Positions 23,858 through 35,100 of a stretch of 36,946 nucleotides of DNA are shown piece after piece. Below the pieces are notes generated by a model that was not told the DNA's origin, did no database searches, and saw only the letters and a list, made by a program, of their open reading frames with translations. The stretch spans positions 1-36,946 of the forward strand of contig CAMAHD010000009.1 in NCBI GenBank assembly GCA_945834405.1. The letters run 5' to 3'. The stretch comes from an uncultured Prevotella sp. GTDB lineage: Bacteria; Bacteroidota; Bacteroidia; Bacteroidales; Bacteroidaceae. The number at the start of each line of letters is the position of its first letter. Within the stretch, counting starts at the first letter, position 1. The position numbers were made by a program, and so were the translations under genes.

Positions 23858-25867
23858 CTACTTCTTTATCTTGTAGATGCGGAAAGTCATAGCCGGAATC
23901 TGGTCGTTCAGAACAGTGTTCTTCTTACCAGCCTCGCAGTTAGCAGAACCTGTCTTGGGAGTGATTCTTTCAGGATTGTCCAGCGTGTTTTCTGCGTCCA
24001 TGTCGTTGCAGGTCAGGGTGATGGTCTCAGCCTTACGTTCGCCCTTGATTCCCAGCAGATTGAGGGTGATGGGCTGTGCCTGTTTGCTGGTGTTCACCAC
24101 TTTTACGATGATGGTTCCCTCGTTGTTGTCGGCAACCGAGCTGGCAAACAGTCCGTTCTGTCCTTCCTGTCCTGCAACTACCTGTCCGTTCATGGTCAGT
24201 TTCAATACGTTGGTACCCTTGTTGGTGGAATACATCTGTTGTACATAATAGCTGACAGACTTGAACATACGGGTGTTGTCATACCAAATCATGTCAGGTC
24301 TCCACTGCCATCCTTCCACATGGGCAAAGAGCGGAGCATAGGTAGCCATGTGAACCAAGTCGGCATTGCGTTCCAGGTCGGTCATGAAGGCAGCCTCATA
24401 GAGTGAAGTCTCAAAGTGGTTCCATTTCTTGCCTTTTCCGTGGCAGGCATATTCACCGGCAAATACCTTGGGAGCTTTCTTGGAGCGGTCGTAGTTGTCA
24501 TAACGCTTACCACTGTTGAGGAACCACTGTTCGTTGCGGTAGAAGTGCTCGTCATAGAGGTCGCAGCCCAACTCTTTCATGCGTGGTTGCAGCAGGTCGA
24601 AGTCCCAACCTTCAGAGTTTGGACCGGTAGTGCCGATGAGTTTGATTTCGGGATGCACCTTGCGGATAGCTTCGATAAAAATCTTCAGTCGTTTGGTAAA
24701 GGCGGGGTTGTCTTTATAGTCCCATTGTTCGTTACCCACGCCAAGGAACTTCAGGTTGAAGGGTGCTGGGTGTCCCATGTCAGCACGCAGTTTAGCCCAT
24801 TTGTTGGTGGCAGGGTCGCCGTTGGCAAAGTCGATGAGGTCGATGCAGTCGTCAATATAAGGTTGCAGCTGGTCTAAGGGAACGTGCACCTCATCTTCAT
24901 GCTTGATGTCGTTTTGGAACTGGCAGCTCATACCCACATTCAGTACGGGCAGAGGTTCAGCACCGATTTCTTCGGAGAGCTGGAAATACTCAAAGAATCC
25001 GAGTCCGTAAGACTGGAAATAGTCGGGGAAATAGCGGTGGGTAAAAGTATAATGCCATCGGTTTTCGTTCAGCGGACGGTTTTCGACAGGTCCTACAGAG
25101 TTTTTCCACTGGTAGCGGGTAGCCAGGTCGGTACCTTCTACGATACATCCGCCGGGGAAACGGAACACGCCGGGGTGGAGTTGCTCCAAAGCGGTGGCAA
25201 GGTCCTTGCGCATGCCATTTTCGTGGCCTTTGTAAGTGTCAACGGGGAAGAGAGATACGTGCTCCAGGTCGGTAGTAACCTTAGAGTCGCCCCAGACACG
25301 CAGATGTGCCTTGTCGAACGAGCGTTTAGCCTTGAGTACAACCGTATACTTCTTCCAGTCTTTGCCAGTAATGTCCAGTCCGGCATTGCCTATTTTCTGG
25401 TCGTCACGCATGGTGGCATTTTCCACCAGGTCGATCCAAAGTTTGGCGGTACCTCCATCCGGCACGCGCGCCCATACCGAGAAGCGGTATTCCTGGTTGG
25501 CTTTGATGCCGATGCCGAAGAAGCCTTCGTTTTCAATCATGGTATGCTTGTCGCGATGGCCAGACGGAGCGAGGCGTACATAGTGTGGATTCCTGTCAAA
25601 AGGACCGTCGTTGCGAAGCGAAACCTTTCCGGAGATGGTCCATCCCGCATAGTTGTCAGGAAACTCGAACGACCGGTTTTTCAATAACTCGGCGTAAAGT
25701 CCGCCGTCAGCTGCATAGTTGATGTCCTCAAAGAAGATGCCATACATGGTGCTTTGCACAGGTGCGCCGTTCTTCTTGGCGTCAATGTCCAGCACATTGC
25801 TCTGAGCACTCATGCCCGCCGATGTCATCAAAGCGAGGGCTAAAGTCAGTTGTTTGTAATTCATCAT
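23858..25867 (-). CDS. GH51 alpha-L-arabinofuranosidase
   Basis: 669 residues, secreted (signal ending SAGMSAQ, residues 1-22, no lipobox). It removes terminal alpha-L-arabinofuranose from arabinans, arabinoxylan or arabinogalactan. The N-terminal start MYGIFFEDINYAADGGLYAELL (41-62) is typical of GH51, with an inserted carbohydrate-binding-like beta-sandwich at about 75-210. HPGVFRFPGGC (231-241) follows. The acid/base is probably E380 (LGVGNEQW) and the nucleophile E472 (FAGEYACHG). The C-terminal beta-sandwich covers about 555-669, with no T9SS sorting end. It has its own promoter and terminator and no polysaccharide-utilisation neighbours. Confidence 0.94.
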   Translation of the reverse strand: MMNYKQLTLALALMTSAGMSAQSNVLDIDAKKNGAPVQSTMYGIFFEDINYAADGGLYAELLKNRSFEFPDNYAGWTISGKVSLRNDGPFDRNPHYVRLAPSGHRDKHTMIENEGFFGIGIKANQEYRFSVWARVPDGGTAKLWIDLVENATMRDDQKIGNAGLDITGKDWKKYTVVLKAKRSFDKAHLRVWGDSKVTTDLEHVSLFPVDTYKGHENGMRKDLATALEQLHPGVFRFPGGCIVEGTDLATRYQWKNSVGPVENRPLNENRWHYTFTHRYFPDYFQSYGLGFFEYFQLSEEIGAEPLPVLNVGMSCQFQNDIKHEDEVHVPLDQLQPYIDDCIDLIDFANGDPATNKWAKLRADMGHPAPFNLKFLGVGNEQWDYKDNPAFTKRLKIFIEAIRKVHPEIKLIGTTGPNSEGWDFDLLQPRMKELGCDLYDEHFYRNEQWFLNSGKRYDNYDRSKKAPKVFAGEYACHGKGKKWNHFETSLYEAAFMTDLERNADLVHMATYAPLFAHVEGWQWRPDMIWYDNTRMFKSVSYYVQQMYSTNKGTNVLKLTMNGQVVAGQEGQNGLFASSVADNNEGTIIVKVVNTSKQAQPITLNLLGIKGERKAETITLTCNDMDAENTLDNPERITPKTGSANCEAGKKNTVLNDQIPAMTFRIYKIKK

Positions 25868-25923
25868 GATTCAATTAGTATTAGTTGATATATTTTTCTT
25901 GTAGGTGATCGTAGTAGCAGCCA

Positions 25924-25955
25924 CAAAATTAGTTAAAAAGTTTCTCACATGCAAA
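25924..25955 (-). promoter_or_regulatory. Promoter for the GH51 gene
   Basis: On the minus strand, TTTG (25952-25955), 20 bp, then TAATTTTG (25924-25931): both boxes match the Bacteroidota consensus. The ATG is 56 bp downstream. Confidence 0.72.
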
Positions 25956-25974
25956 GATTTTCATTGAAAAGTAT

Positions 25975-25982
25975 TACTTTTG
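25975..25982 (+). promoter_or_regulatory. Probable -7 element for the response regulator
   Basis: TACTTTTG fits TAnnTTTG, 35 bp before the ATG at 26018; no good -33 box at 19-20 bp. It is divergent from the GH51 promoter. Confidence 0.45.
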
Positions 25983-26017
25983 CCTAAAATTTAAGTTTAA
26001 CATTAAGAAAAGGAACA

Positions 26018-26368
26018 ATGAAAACGATTTTGATAGCAGAAGACAACGATAGCAATTACATCCTGATGACGTATATTCTGAAAAGGAATTATAATCTGCT
26101 TCGTGCCAGACACGGTGGTGAAGCTGTTGAAATGGTAGCAAATAACGAGGTGGACATGATACTGATGGATATCAAGATGCCTGTCATGGATGGTCTGGAA
26201 GCGACGCGCAAGATTCGTGAGACCCATCCTTCGCTTCCCATCATCGCGCTGACGGCAAATGCTTTTGACAGCGACCGTGAGCAGGCTTTGGCAGCCGGTT
26301 GCAGTGATTTCCTGCCTAAGCCCGTCAGCAGTGAAGTTTGTCTGAGAACAATCGCTAAATATATTTAG
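26018..26368 (+). CDS. Single-domain (CheY-like) response regulator
   Basis: 116 residues, a bare receiver domain. The acidic pocket is E8/D9 (IAEDND), the phosphoacceptor D51 (MDIKMPVMDG), the switch T79 (ALTANAF) and the lysine K101 (LPKPVS). No DNA-binding or enzyme output domain is fused, so it must act by protein contact or as a phosphorelay shuttle. The AEDND and KPV signatures resemble receivers fused to hybrid histidine kinases. It runs tail to tail with the PAS kinase gene, seven bases between stops. Possible partner of that kinase, by position only. Confidence 0.93.
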   Translation: MKTILIAEDNDSNYILMTYILKRNYNLLRARHGGEAVEMVANNEVDMILMDIKMPVMDGLEATRKIRETHPSLPIIALTANAFDSDREQALAAGCSDFLPKPVSSEVCLRTIAKYI

Positions 26369-26375
26369 GTAGGTT

Positions 26376-28337
26376 CTACAAGTTTTCTGATGCTTCTCTT
26401 TTCGGAAGTAGGATATGGAAGCAACTACCTTTGCCTACTTCTGATTCCATGAAGATTTCTCCGCCCATCTTGTCTGCAATCATCTTGCAGATGGGCAGTC
26501 CGAGTCCTGTGCCTTGTGCAAAGGAGTTCAGTTTGACAAAACGCTCGAAAACCTGGTCTTTCTTGTTCGGTTCGATACCAATACCCGTATCTTTCACAAA
26601 CAGGTCTGTGCCCTTGGGTGTATGCCTGTAACCCATGCGCACCTCTCCCGCGAAGGTAAATTTGGCGGCATTGGTGATGAAGTTCGTGACAACCTGAGCG
26701 ATACGGTTCTTGTCCTCCGTTATCACACATTTGTCGTCAGGGATATCCAAAATCAGTTTGACTCCCTCTTTCATCCTGTTTTCGTGAATCTCGTAGATGT
26801 TCTTGAACAGTTCGGCAAGGTCCATGGGCTGTCGCACGTATTCCAGAGTGCCGGCTTCAATCTTTGCGATGTCCAGGATGTCGCTGATGAGTTGCAGCAG
26901 AATGTCGGAGTTCTGTTGGATGATTTCGGCAAAATGTTTGCGTTCCGTCTTGTCATCCGTATTGGCGATAAGGCTGGAGAATCCCACAATACTATTGAGC
27001 GGAGTACGTATCTCGTGGCTCATGTTGGCGAGGAAGGCAGATTTCAGTCTGTCGGCCTGTTCTGCTTTGATGCGTGCCCTTACCAGTTCCTGTTCCACGT
27101 CCTTGAGGTCGGTCACGTCCCAGGAGATACCGATGAGCAGCGGCTGCTTGCCGTTCTGGTTTACCAGCGTCTTCTGGGTTTGTACCACGTGTGTCTCGCC
27201 GGTATTGTCCACGTACGTTTCCTGCAGGTATAGAGGCTCTTTGGTCATGAGAACCTTGAGGTCGTCGCGCCTGAATTTCTCGGCATCCACCCTTTGGTTG
27301 AACACCTCAAAGTCGTTCTTTCCGATAGCCTGACTGGCAGGAATATGAGAATAGTCAGAGAAAGCCTTGTTCCAGTAAATATATCTGAAGTCGTTGCCTG
27401 TATCTTTCACGAACAGGCAGATGGGGATATTGTTGAGAATGGCATTGAGCAGTTGGTTCAGCTCTCGCAGGTTCTCCCTGCTGTTGATGACATCCGTGAT
27501 GTCTCGCGAGAAGAACCAGTAGCTGTCCTCCCCGTTTTCCTCCATGCTGAATGCAGTGACTTGTTGGAATCTGGTCTGAGCGCTCTCCTTATTAATATAG
27601 TTGGAGTTATAGGTCAGCATCCCCCCGTTGTCCTTGATGTCTTTAATCCTTTTGTCCAAGGTCTTCGAAGTCCAAAGATGTTCGCAGTTGCTGATGTTCA
27701 TGCCGATGCAGGAGTCTTGCAAGGCATAGTCTTTTCTGAATTGGCGGTTGGCATAGGTCAGTTTTCCCGTTTTGTCCACGCAGAAGACGGCATCACTCAC
27801 GTTGTCGAGGGCTTTCTTCATCTTCTGCAGCCTCTTTTGTATAGCCACTCTTTCGCTGATGTCGCGGCACATGATGAGCATGTAGTCCGTATCAATAGGG
27901 AAGATGCGGTTTTCAAAATAGTGCTGTTCGCCATTGACGTTCAGCTCATGGAAGGCAGTAGAGGCTTTGCCCGTTTCCTTCACGCGCTCTGCATTTTTGT
28001 GTATGATTTGGTAGGCATCGTCGGGAATGCCGTCGCGCATGTGGGTTCCCTTGAATTGCTCGTTGGTCACTCCTACATGGTTGGTACTTTCGTTGGAAAC
28101 GATTTCTATGCCTTTTTCATTCCAGTCAAAAACGGTGAGCATATCGGGTAGCGTGTCGAGAATCTTGACCGCATACCTTTTTTTGAACGAGCCATTGTGG
28201 TGTTCGTCCAATTCCCTTTTCAGTTTGTCGTTTTCTTGTTTCAGCAGCTTGTTCTCCCGTATAAGGGCATCTATCTGCTGTTTCAATTCCTCGGGATTCC
28301 TGTCTGTTGTACTATTCTTTGCTTCTTTTGTCATCAT
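26376..28337 (-). CDS. Soluble multi-PAS histidine kinase
   Basis: 653 residues with no membrane segment, so a cytoplasmic sensor. A leucine-zipper-like coiled coil (about 15-46) is followed by three PAS-type domains: about 52-165 (LPDMLTVFDW to CRDISER), 172-285 (VSDAVFCVDKTGKLTYAN to SRDITD) and 292-415 (NNIPICLFVKD to WDVTDLKD). The HisKA helix carries H441 (NMSHEIRTPLN). The ATPase has the N box (N556), G1 DTGIGI (583-588) and G2 GTGLGL (609-614). No receiver domain is attached; the CheY-like gene facing it may fill that role. The signal is unknown. A well-matched promoter is present. Confidence 0.92.
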   Translation of the reverse strand: MMTKEAKNSTTDRNPEELKQQIDALIRENKLLKQENDKLKRELDEHHNGSFKKRYAVKILDTLPDMLTVFDWNEKGIEIVSNESTNHVGVTNEQFKGTHMRDGIPDDAYQIIHKNAERVKETGKASTAFHELNVNGEQHYFENRIFPIDTDYMLIMCRDISERVAIQKRLQKMKKALDNVSDAVFCVDKTGKLTYANRQFRKDYALQDSCIGMNISNCEHLWTSKTLDKRIKDIKDNGGMLTYNSNYINKESAQTRFQQVTAFSMEENGEDSYWFFSRDITDVINSRENLRELNQLLNAILNNIPICLFVKDTGNDFRYIYWNKAFSDYSHIPASQAIGKNDFEVFNQRVDAEKFRRDDLKVLMTKEPLYLQETYVDNTGETHVVQTQKTLVNQNGKQPLLIGISWDVTDLKDVEQELVRARIKAEQADRLKSAFLANMSHEIRTPLNSIVGFSSLIANTDDKTERKHFAEIIQQNSDILLQLISDILDIAKIEAGTLEYVRQPMDLAELFKNIYEIHENRMKEGVKLILDIPDDKCVITEDKNRIAQVVTNFITNAAKFTFAGEVRMGYRHTPKGTDLFVKDTGIGIEPNKKDQVFERFVKLNSFAQGTGLGLPICKMIADKMGGEIFMESEVGKGSCFHILLPKREASENL

Positions 28338-28392
28338 GTCAATATGCTGTGACTTACCTGTTGTACTTCGAACGAGTATTTTTTTGACTCTG

Positions 28393-28423
28393 CAAAGTTA
28401 CAAAATAAGGCTGAATATCCAAA
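28393..28423 (-). promoter_or_regulatory. Promoter for the PAS kinase gene
   Basis: On the minus strand TTTG (28420-28423), 19 bp, then TAACTTTG (28393-28400), an exact match to both consensus boxes. The ATG is 55 bp downstream. Confidence 0.75.
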
Positions 28424-28530
28424 CATATCGGCTCTTTTTTCCGCTATAACCTATTTTTTCACCATCACTTCATACAATAAAACGCCTATCCCTGCGTTTT
28501 TCTTTAGTAACCATTGTATTATACGCAAGA

Positions 28531-29133
28531 ATGATTGAATATATCAAGGGCGAATTGTCAGAAGCCACCCCAGCCATGGCTGTCATAGAGGCTCATGGAA
28601 TAGGCTATGCGCTGAATATATCGCTCAATACATACAGTGCCATTCAAGGCAAGAAAGAGGTGAAACTCTATGTCTACGAGTCAATACGTGAAGATGCCCA
28701 CCAGCTCTTTGGCTTTGTCAGCAAGCGGGAGCGTGAACTCTTCATGCTGCTCATTTCCGTATCAGGCGTAGGGGCCAATACAGCCCGCATGATACTCTCG
28801 GCGATGAGCGCTTCTGAACTCTGCAACTGCATTTCTACAGGCAACGAGCGGATGATGAAGACCATCAAGGGTATCGGTCTGAAGACCGCCCAGCGCATCA
28901 TTGTAGACCTGAGAGACAAGATTGTCACCCTGGGCATAGCCGAAGAGATACCCGTTGGCGGCAGTATCGCTGCTCCTGTGAACAATGTGGTGAAGGACGA
29001 GGCTGTCGGTGCGCTCACCATGCTCGGTTTTGCTCCGGCTCCCTCCCAGAAAGTGGTGCTTGACATCCTGAACCAGCATCCCGATGCTCCTGTAGAGGAA
29101 GTTGTCAAGATGGCATTGAAGCTGATTAAATAA
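28531..29133 (+). CDS. ruvA: Holliday junction branch-migration protein RuvA
   Basis: 200 residues, normal length. RuvA binds four-way DNA junctions as a tetramer and loads the RuvB motor. The N-terminal OB fold starts [14 protein letters not shown]. Two helix-hairpin-helix motifs follow: [17 protein letters not shown] (72-88) and the ETGxK-like segment [20 protein letters not shown] (111-130). The C-terminal RuvB-binding domain (about 152-200) ends VVKMALKLI. ruvB is not in the window. sprA starts 42 bp downstream with no terminator between. No clear promoter is seen in the 193 bp before it. Confidence 0.96.
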   Translation: MIEYIKGELSEATPAMAVIEAHGIGYALNISLNTYSAIQGKKEVKLYVYESIREDAHQLFGFVSKRERELFMLLISVSGVGANTARMILSAMSASELCNCISTGNERMMKTIKGIGLKTAQRIIVDLRDKIVTLGIAEEIPVGGSIAAPVNNVVKDEAVGALTMLGFAPAPSQKVVLDILNQHPDAPVEEVVKMALKLIK

Positions 29134-29175
29134 CAGACCGGACTGTCTGAAGCTAAACAGAATAAGAGACAAGCA

Positions 29176-32100
29176 TTGAAGAGAATTGTTTACATACTTG
29201 TGTGTCTGTTGAGTGTGGTGGCGCTTGCTACCCCACAGGATGACAATACCCGTAAGCAGCCCGCACCCAAAGCCCAGCCCAAGCTGGCTGATGCAGACGC
29301 TCCTATCCCCGACTCATTGCTGAATGCCCGCTGGCGTATTCAGCGTACTGCCCCTGTGACCGTTGCCGACATCGACAGTTCGGCACTCGACTTGCACATG
29401 CCCGATAATATCCAGCAGGAGGCAGTCTATAACGATTCTCTCGGCGTTTATCTGATAGGTTCCAAGATTGGCGATTCCTATCTGAATGCTCCCGTATTGA
29501 TGACCCCCGAGGAGTATATGCAATGGACAGAGAAGCGTCAGGCACAGCAGTTCTTCCGCAAGAAAGATGCAGAGAATGTGGCGAATCAGGGCAAGGAGAA
29601 GTTCTCCTTCACGGATATGAAGTTTGATTTGGGTCCGGCGGAAAAGATTTTCGGTCCCGGTGGCGTACGCATCAAGACCCAGGGAACCGCCGAACTGAAA
29701 TTGGGCGCTACCATGAAGAACATCGACAACCCTTCATTGCCCATCCGTAACCGAAAGACGACGGCTTTCGACTTTGATGAGAAAATCAACCTGAACCTTA
29801 CGGGAAAAGTCGGCGACAAGGTGAACATGAGCCTGAACTATAACACCGATGCGACGTTCGACTTCGATACCAAGAACATCAAACTGCGCTATGAGGGCAA
29901 GGAAGACGAAATTATCAAACTGGTAGAGGCGGGCAACGTGACCTTCCCGTCCAACTCCTCGCTCATCAAGGGAGCCAGTTCGCTTTTTGGTATACGTACC
30001 GACATGCAGTTCGGCAAACTCAAGCTGCAGACCGTCGTCTCTCAAAAGAACTCTACCACGACCAGCGTTTCCAGCAAGGGCGGCACGCAGACAACAGCCT
30101 TTGAAATCAATGCAGACGACTATGAGGAGAACAGACACTTCTTCCTTTCCCACTATTTCCGCGAGAAGTACGACCAGGCGATGAAGACGCTGCCCAATAT
30201 CATGACAGGCGTGAAGATTACGCGCGTGGAGATTTGGGTGACCAATAAGACGGGAACGACCAGTAACACCCGTAATATCGTGGCTCTCACCGATTTGGGA
30301 GAGAGTCGCTATGCCAATCCCCTGTGGGGAGGTCCCGGCGTACCACCCCCTTCTACGGCAGCCCCTTCTACCCAGCCAAACAATACCGCCAACAGCGAGT
30401 ATTATGCGATGGTTCATGACTTTGTGGCAGCCCGTAACATCGACCAGACCAACACGGTGCTCGATGCCATTCCGGGATTCAAGGGCGGTGTGGATTATGA
30501 AAAGGTACAGAGTGCCCGTCTGCTTTCCTCGTCAGAGTATACGGTGAATACAGCTTTGGGCTATGTATCACTGAAGACGACGCTTCAGACAGACCAGGTG
30601 CTGGCAGTGGCTTTCGAATATACCCTTGGCGGTCAGACCTATCAGGTGGGCGAGTTTGCCACTGACAATACGAATACGGCAGAAGCACTGTTCGTGAAGT
30701 CGTTGAAAAACACGAACAACAACCCTCAGATGGGCAACTGGAGGCTGATGATGAAAAACGTCTATTATCTCGCCTCCTCGGTAGAGAAGACCAAGTTCCG
30801 TTTGGACGTGAAGTACCAGAGCGATACCACGGGAGTCTATCTCACCTACATCCCCGAGCCATCGTCCAAGGACAAGACCTTGATAAAGCTGATGGGTTGC
30901 GACCGTCTGGACAACAACAACAAGATACGTTCTAATGGCTATTTCGATTACGTGGAAGGATATACCGTTTCCAATGGTCGCGTGTTCTTCCCCTCTGCCG
31001 AACCCTTTGGTGAGGCATTGCGCCAGCAGCTGATACAGTCGGGAGTGTCTGCCGACCGTGCCGAAGCCTACGCCTTTACCGAGTTGTACGATACTACGAA
31101 GACGGCAGCCAAACAGGTTGCCGAGAAGGATAAGTTTGTGCTGATGGGTCAGTACAAAGGTTCCGCAGCCAATGTCATATCTCTTGGCGCATACAATGTG
31201 CCCCAGGGTTCTGTGGTGGTAACAGCCGGCGGCGTGGTGCTGAGCGAGGGTTCGGACTATAGTGTCGACTATGCCGCTGGCGAGGTGACCATTCTGAACC
31301 AGAGCATCATCGATGCGGGAACCTCCGTCAATGTCAGTCTGGAGAGCAATTCCGACTATGGCATGCAGCGGAAGACGATGATCGGCTTGAACTGGGAGTA
31401 TGATTTCTCCAAGAACCTTCAGATAGGAGGTACCTTCCAGCACCTGAACGAGCAGACGCTCACCTCGAAGGTGACGATGGGTTCAGAACCGCTGAACAAC
31501 ATCTTATGGGGTCTGAACATCAACTGGAAAAAGGAAACCCAGCTGCTCACCAATCTCTTGGACAAACTGCCGGGACTGCATCTTACCAAACCCTCCCAAA
31601 TCAGTTTCACGGGCGAGTTTGCCCAGCTGATAGCCGGTCAGGCGAGTGGAACGCAGGATAATGCCTCATATATAGACGACTTTGAGAATACCAAAAACGG
31701 CATCAGCATTCTCGACCCCAAGTCGTGGGTACTCAGCAGTGTGCCTTCACTCTTCCCCGAAAGCAGCGACAAGGATGGACTCTCCAGCGGTTTCAACCGT
31801 GCCCAGATGGCGTGGTATACCATCGACCCCATCTTCACCTACAAGAGCAGTTCGCTGACTCCTGCCCATATCAAAGGCGACCTCGAGCAATTGTCCAATC
31901 ATTACGTACGCGAGGTCTATGTCAGCGAGCTTTATCCAAACCGCGACCAGAGCACCTACAATGGAGCCACTTCAACCCTTCCCATCCTCAATATGGCATT
32001 CTATCCCACCGAGCGCGGTCCCTACAACTTCAGTACCGAGTTGAATGCCGACGGTTCGCTCATGCAGCCGGAAAGGAAGTGGGGCGGAATGATGCGCAAG

Positions 32101-35100
32101 CTGGAGACCACCGACTTCGAGTCAGCCAATATAGAATATGTAGAGTTCTGGCTACTTGATCCCTTTATCTATTCGAGCAATGAGGCCGATGCCTCCTCCT
32201 ATGGCGGCGACTTGTATATCAACCTCGGCGAGGTGAGCGAAGACATCCTGCGCGACGGCAAGAAGTTCTACGAGAGCGGTATGCCTGTCGACGGAACCAG
32301 CTCGTTCACGGAGACCCAATGGGGTAAGATACCCGTACAGGCGACCCAGACCTATGCTTTTGCCACCACTGCCGGAGCACGCGAGAAACAAGACGTGGGA
32401 TATAACGGACTGACAGATGCGGAAGAACAGACATTCCCCTCCTATCAGACCTTCAATAACTTCGTGTCTACGCTGGCTAACGACAGCCTGCGGACAGCCT
32501 GGCAGGCAGACCCCGCCAATGATGATTATCATTACTACAGAGGTTCCGACTTCGACCAGCTGAAGATGCCTATCCTTCAACGCTATAAGCGCATCAACAA
32601 TCCGCAGGGCAACTCCCCCGACAATGATAATAATAACGAGAGTTACGACACCTCTTACAAGACCACTCCCGATGTAGAAGACATCAACCAAGACTATACC
32701 CTCAACGAGTACGAACGTTACTACCAGTATCGTGTGAGTCTTCGTCCCGAGGATGTGAACGAGAATAATATGGGAAACAACTATCTGGCAGATGTCAGAG
32801 AGTCGAGTGCCCGTTTGCGTAATGGTCAGACCGAGAAGGTAAAATGGTATAAGTTCCGTATTCCCGTTGCTTCACCCGACCGCGAGCGCATTGGTTCCAT
32901 CAGCGATCTGAGCAGCATCCGCTTCATGCGTATGTTCCTGACGGGATTCAGCAAACCCATAGTCCTCCGTTTCGGAAGTCTCGACCTGGTGCGCGGCGAG
33001 TGGAGAGCTTACGAGCAACAGCTCAGCACCACCAGTTCTTCCAATGGCGGCACGATGGAGGTGAGCAACGTGAATATAGAGGAGTATACCGACAAGAAAC
33101 CTGTCAACTACGTATTGCCTCCCGGCATCAGCCGTGTTACCGACCCCTCGCAGCCCCAGCTGGTAGAGAGCAACGAACAGGCAATGAGCATGATAGTCAA
33201 GAACCTCACCAAGAACGAGGCAAAGGCAGTCTATAAAACCACCTCGCTCGACCTGCGACAGTACAAGCGCCTGCAGATGTTCATTCATGCCAATGCCTTC
33301 GCCCAGAACATCACCAATCTGCAGAACGACCAGCTCAGTGTCTTCATTCGCTTGGGTAGCGACTACAAGAGCAACTATTACGAGTACGAAATACCTTTGA
33401 AGCTGACGCCCGAGGGCCATTATTCCGATGTAGACCGTGCAGCAGTATGGCCCGAAGAGAATATGTTGGATATCTATCTCAACGTCTTCACTGCCATCAA
33501 GAAAGCCCGCAACAAAGCCAAGGCAGCAGGCACAGCCAGCTTTACCCGTGAGTATTCAGAGTACGACTCCGACCGTCCCGGAAACCGCATCAGCGTGATG
33601 GGCAATCCCACCTTGGGCGAAGTGAAGACCATGATGATAGGAGTACGCAACAACTCCTCACAGCCAAAGTCGGGAGAGATATGGGTGAACGAACTCCGTC
33701 TCTTGGAGGTCAACAACAAGGGAGGTTGGGCAGCCTCGGGAGCATTGAACATGCAACTGTCCGACTTCGGCAGCGTCAACCTGACGGGAAAGATGATTAC
33801 CGAGGGCTTTGGCGGACTGGAAGAAGGACTGGCACAGCGCACGACGGACGACTATAAGACCTATAGCTTCACTGCCAACTTAGAGCTCGGCAAGTTCTTC
33901 CCCGACAAGGCAAAGGTGACAGCACCCCTCTATTACTCCATCACGCAGGAAGAAACACGTCCGAAATATAATCCGCTCGATACCGACATGGAACTGGATG
34001 ATGCCTTGGAGAGCGTCACCAAGCAGGAGCGCGATTCCATCGAGAGCATTGCCGTGACCAAGGTTACCAATACCAACTTCTCCCTGAGCAATGTGCGTGT
34101 CGGCATCAAGACCAAACGTCACCCCATGCCTTACGACCCAGCCAACTTCTCGTTCAGCTACAGCCACTCCCATCGCAAGACAACGGGAGAGACTACAGTC
34201 TACGAGACCGAAGACCAGTGGAGAGGCTCGCTCAACTACAGCTATACCCCCGTATATAAGACGTACGAACCCTTCAAGAACCTCAAGGGCAAGAGCAAGT
34301 GGCTCAACTTCCCCAAGGCGTTCGGACTCAATTACCTGCCCCAGAACGTCTCCTTCAACAGCGAGATGATTCGAAACTACTACGAGCTGCAGGAGCGTGA
34401 CGTGGAGAGCTTAGAGAATACCCAGCTTCCCCTCACCTACAGCCAGCAGTTCCTCTGGAACCGCGAGTTCTCGCTGCGTTGGGACCTGACGAAGAATCTG
34501 CACATGAATTTCCAGTCGGCAACTCATGCAGAGATAGAAGAACCCGACCGCCCCGTCAACAAGGATCTCTATCCCGATGACTATCAGGTGTGGAAAGACT
34601 CTGTATGGACCAGTATACGCAATCTGGGAACTCCGCTCGACTACCAGCAGTCGTTCTCTGCATCCTACAAGTTGCCCTTTAACAAACTGCCCATTTTCGA
34701 CTGGTTCAATGCCGATGCTTCCTACACGTCTAATTACAGTTGGGTCAGAGGAACCAAACTGGAAGACGGAACATCGTTGGGCAATACCATTACCACGAAC
34801 CGCAACCTCACCATCAATTCCACGATGAACATGGAGACGCTCTATAACCATTTCCCCTTCCTCAAGAAGACCAATGAGCGTTTCAAGAAACAGACCACCA
34901 AAAAGAACACCAACAAGAAGAACGCCAAGGAGTTGCAGTCGAAGAAAGGCAAAGACGGAGGCAAGGATGCCAAGAATGCGCCCAAGGATGACAAAGAAGC
35001 GTCGGTTGCCGATGCCAACGGTCAGATGGTGGGACGCAACAAGAAGAATGCAGCCCGTGAAGCCGCCGCCAAAGAAAAGGAGAAGCAGGCTCTGGCGAAG

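Noticed and set aside
24884..25687. 267-codon plus-strand frame
   Set aside because: Antisense to the GH51 gene; no domain and no promoter.
27294..28151. 285-codon plus-strand frame
   Set aside because: Antisense to the PAS kinase; the kinase motifs on the minus strand are complete.
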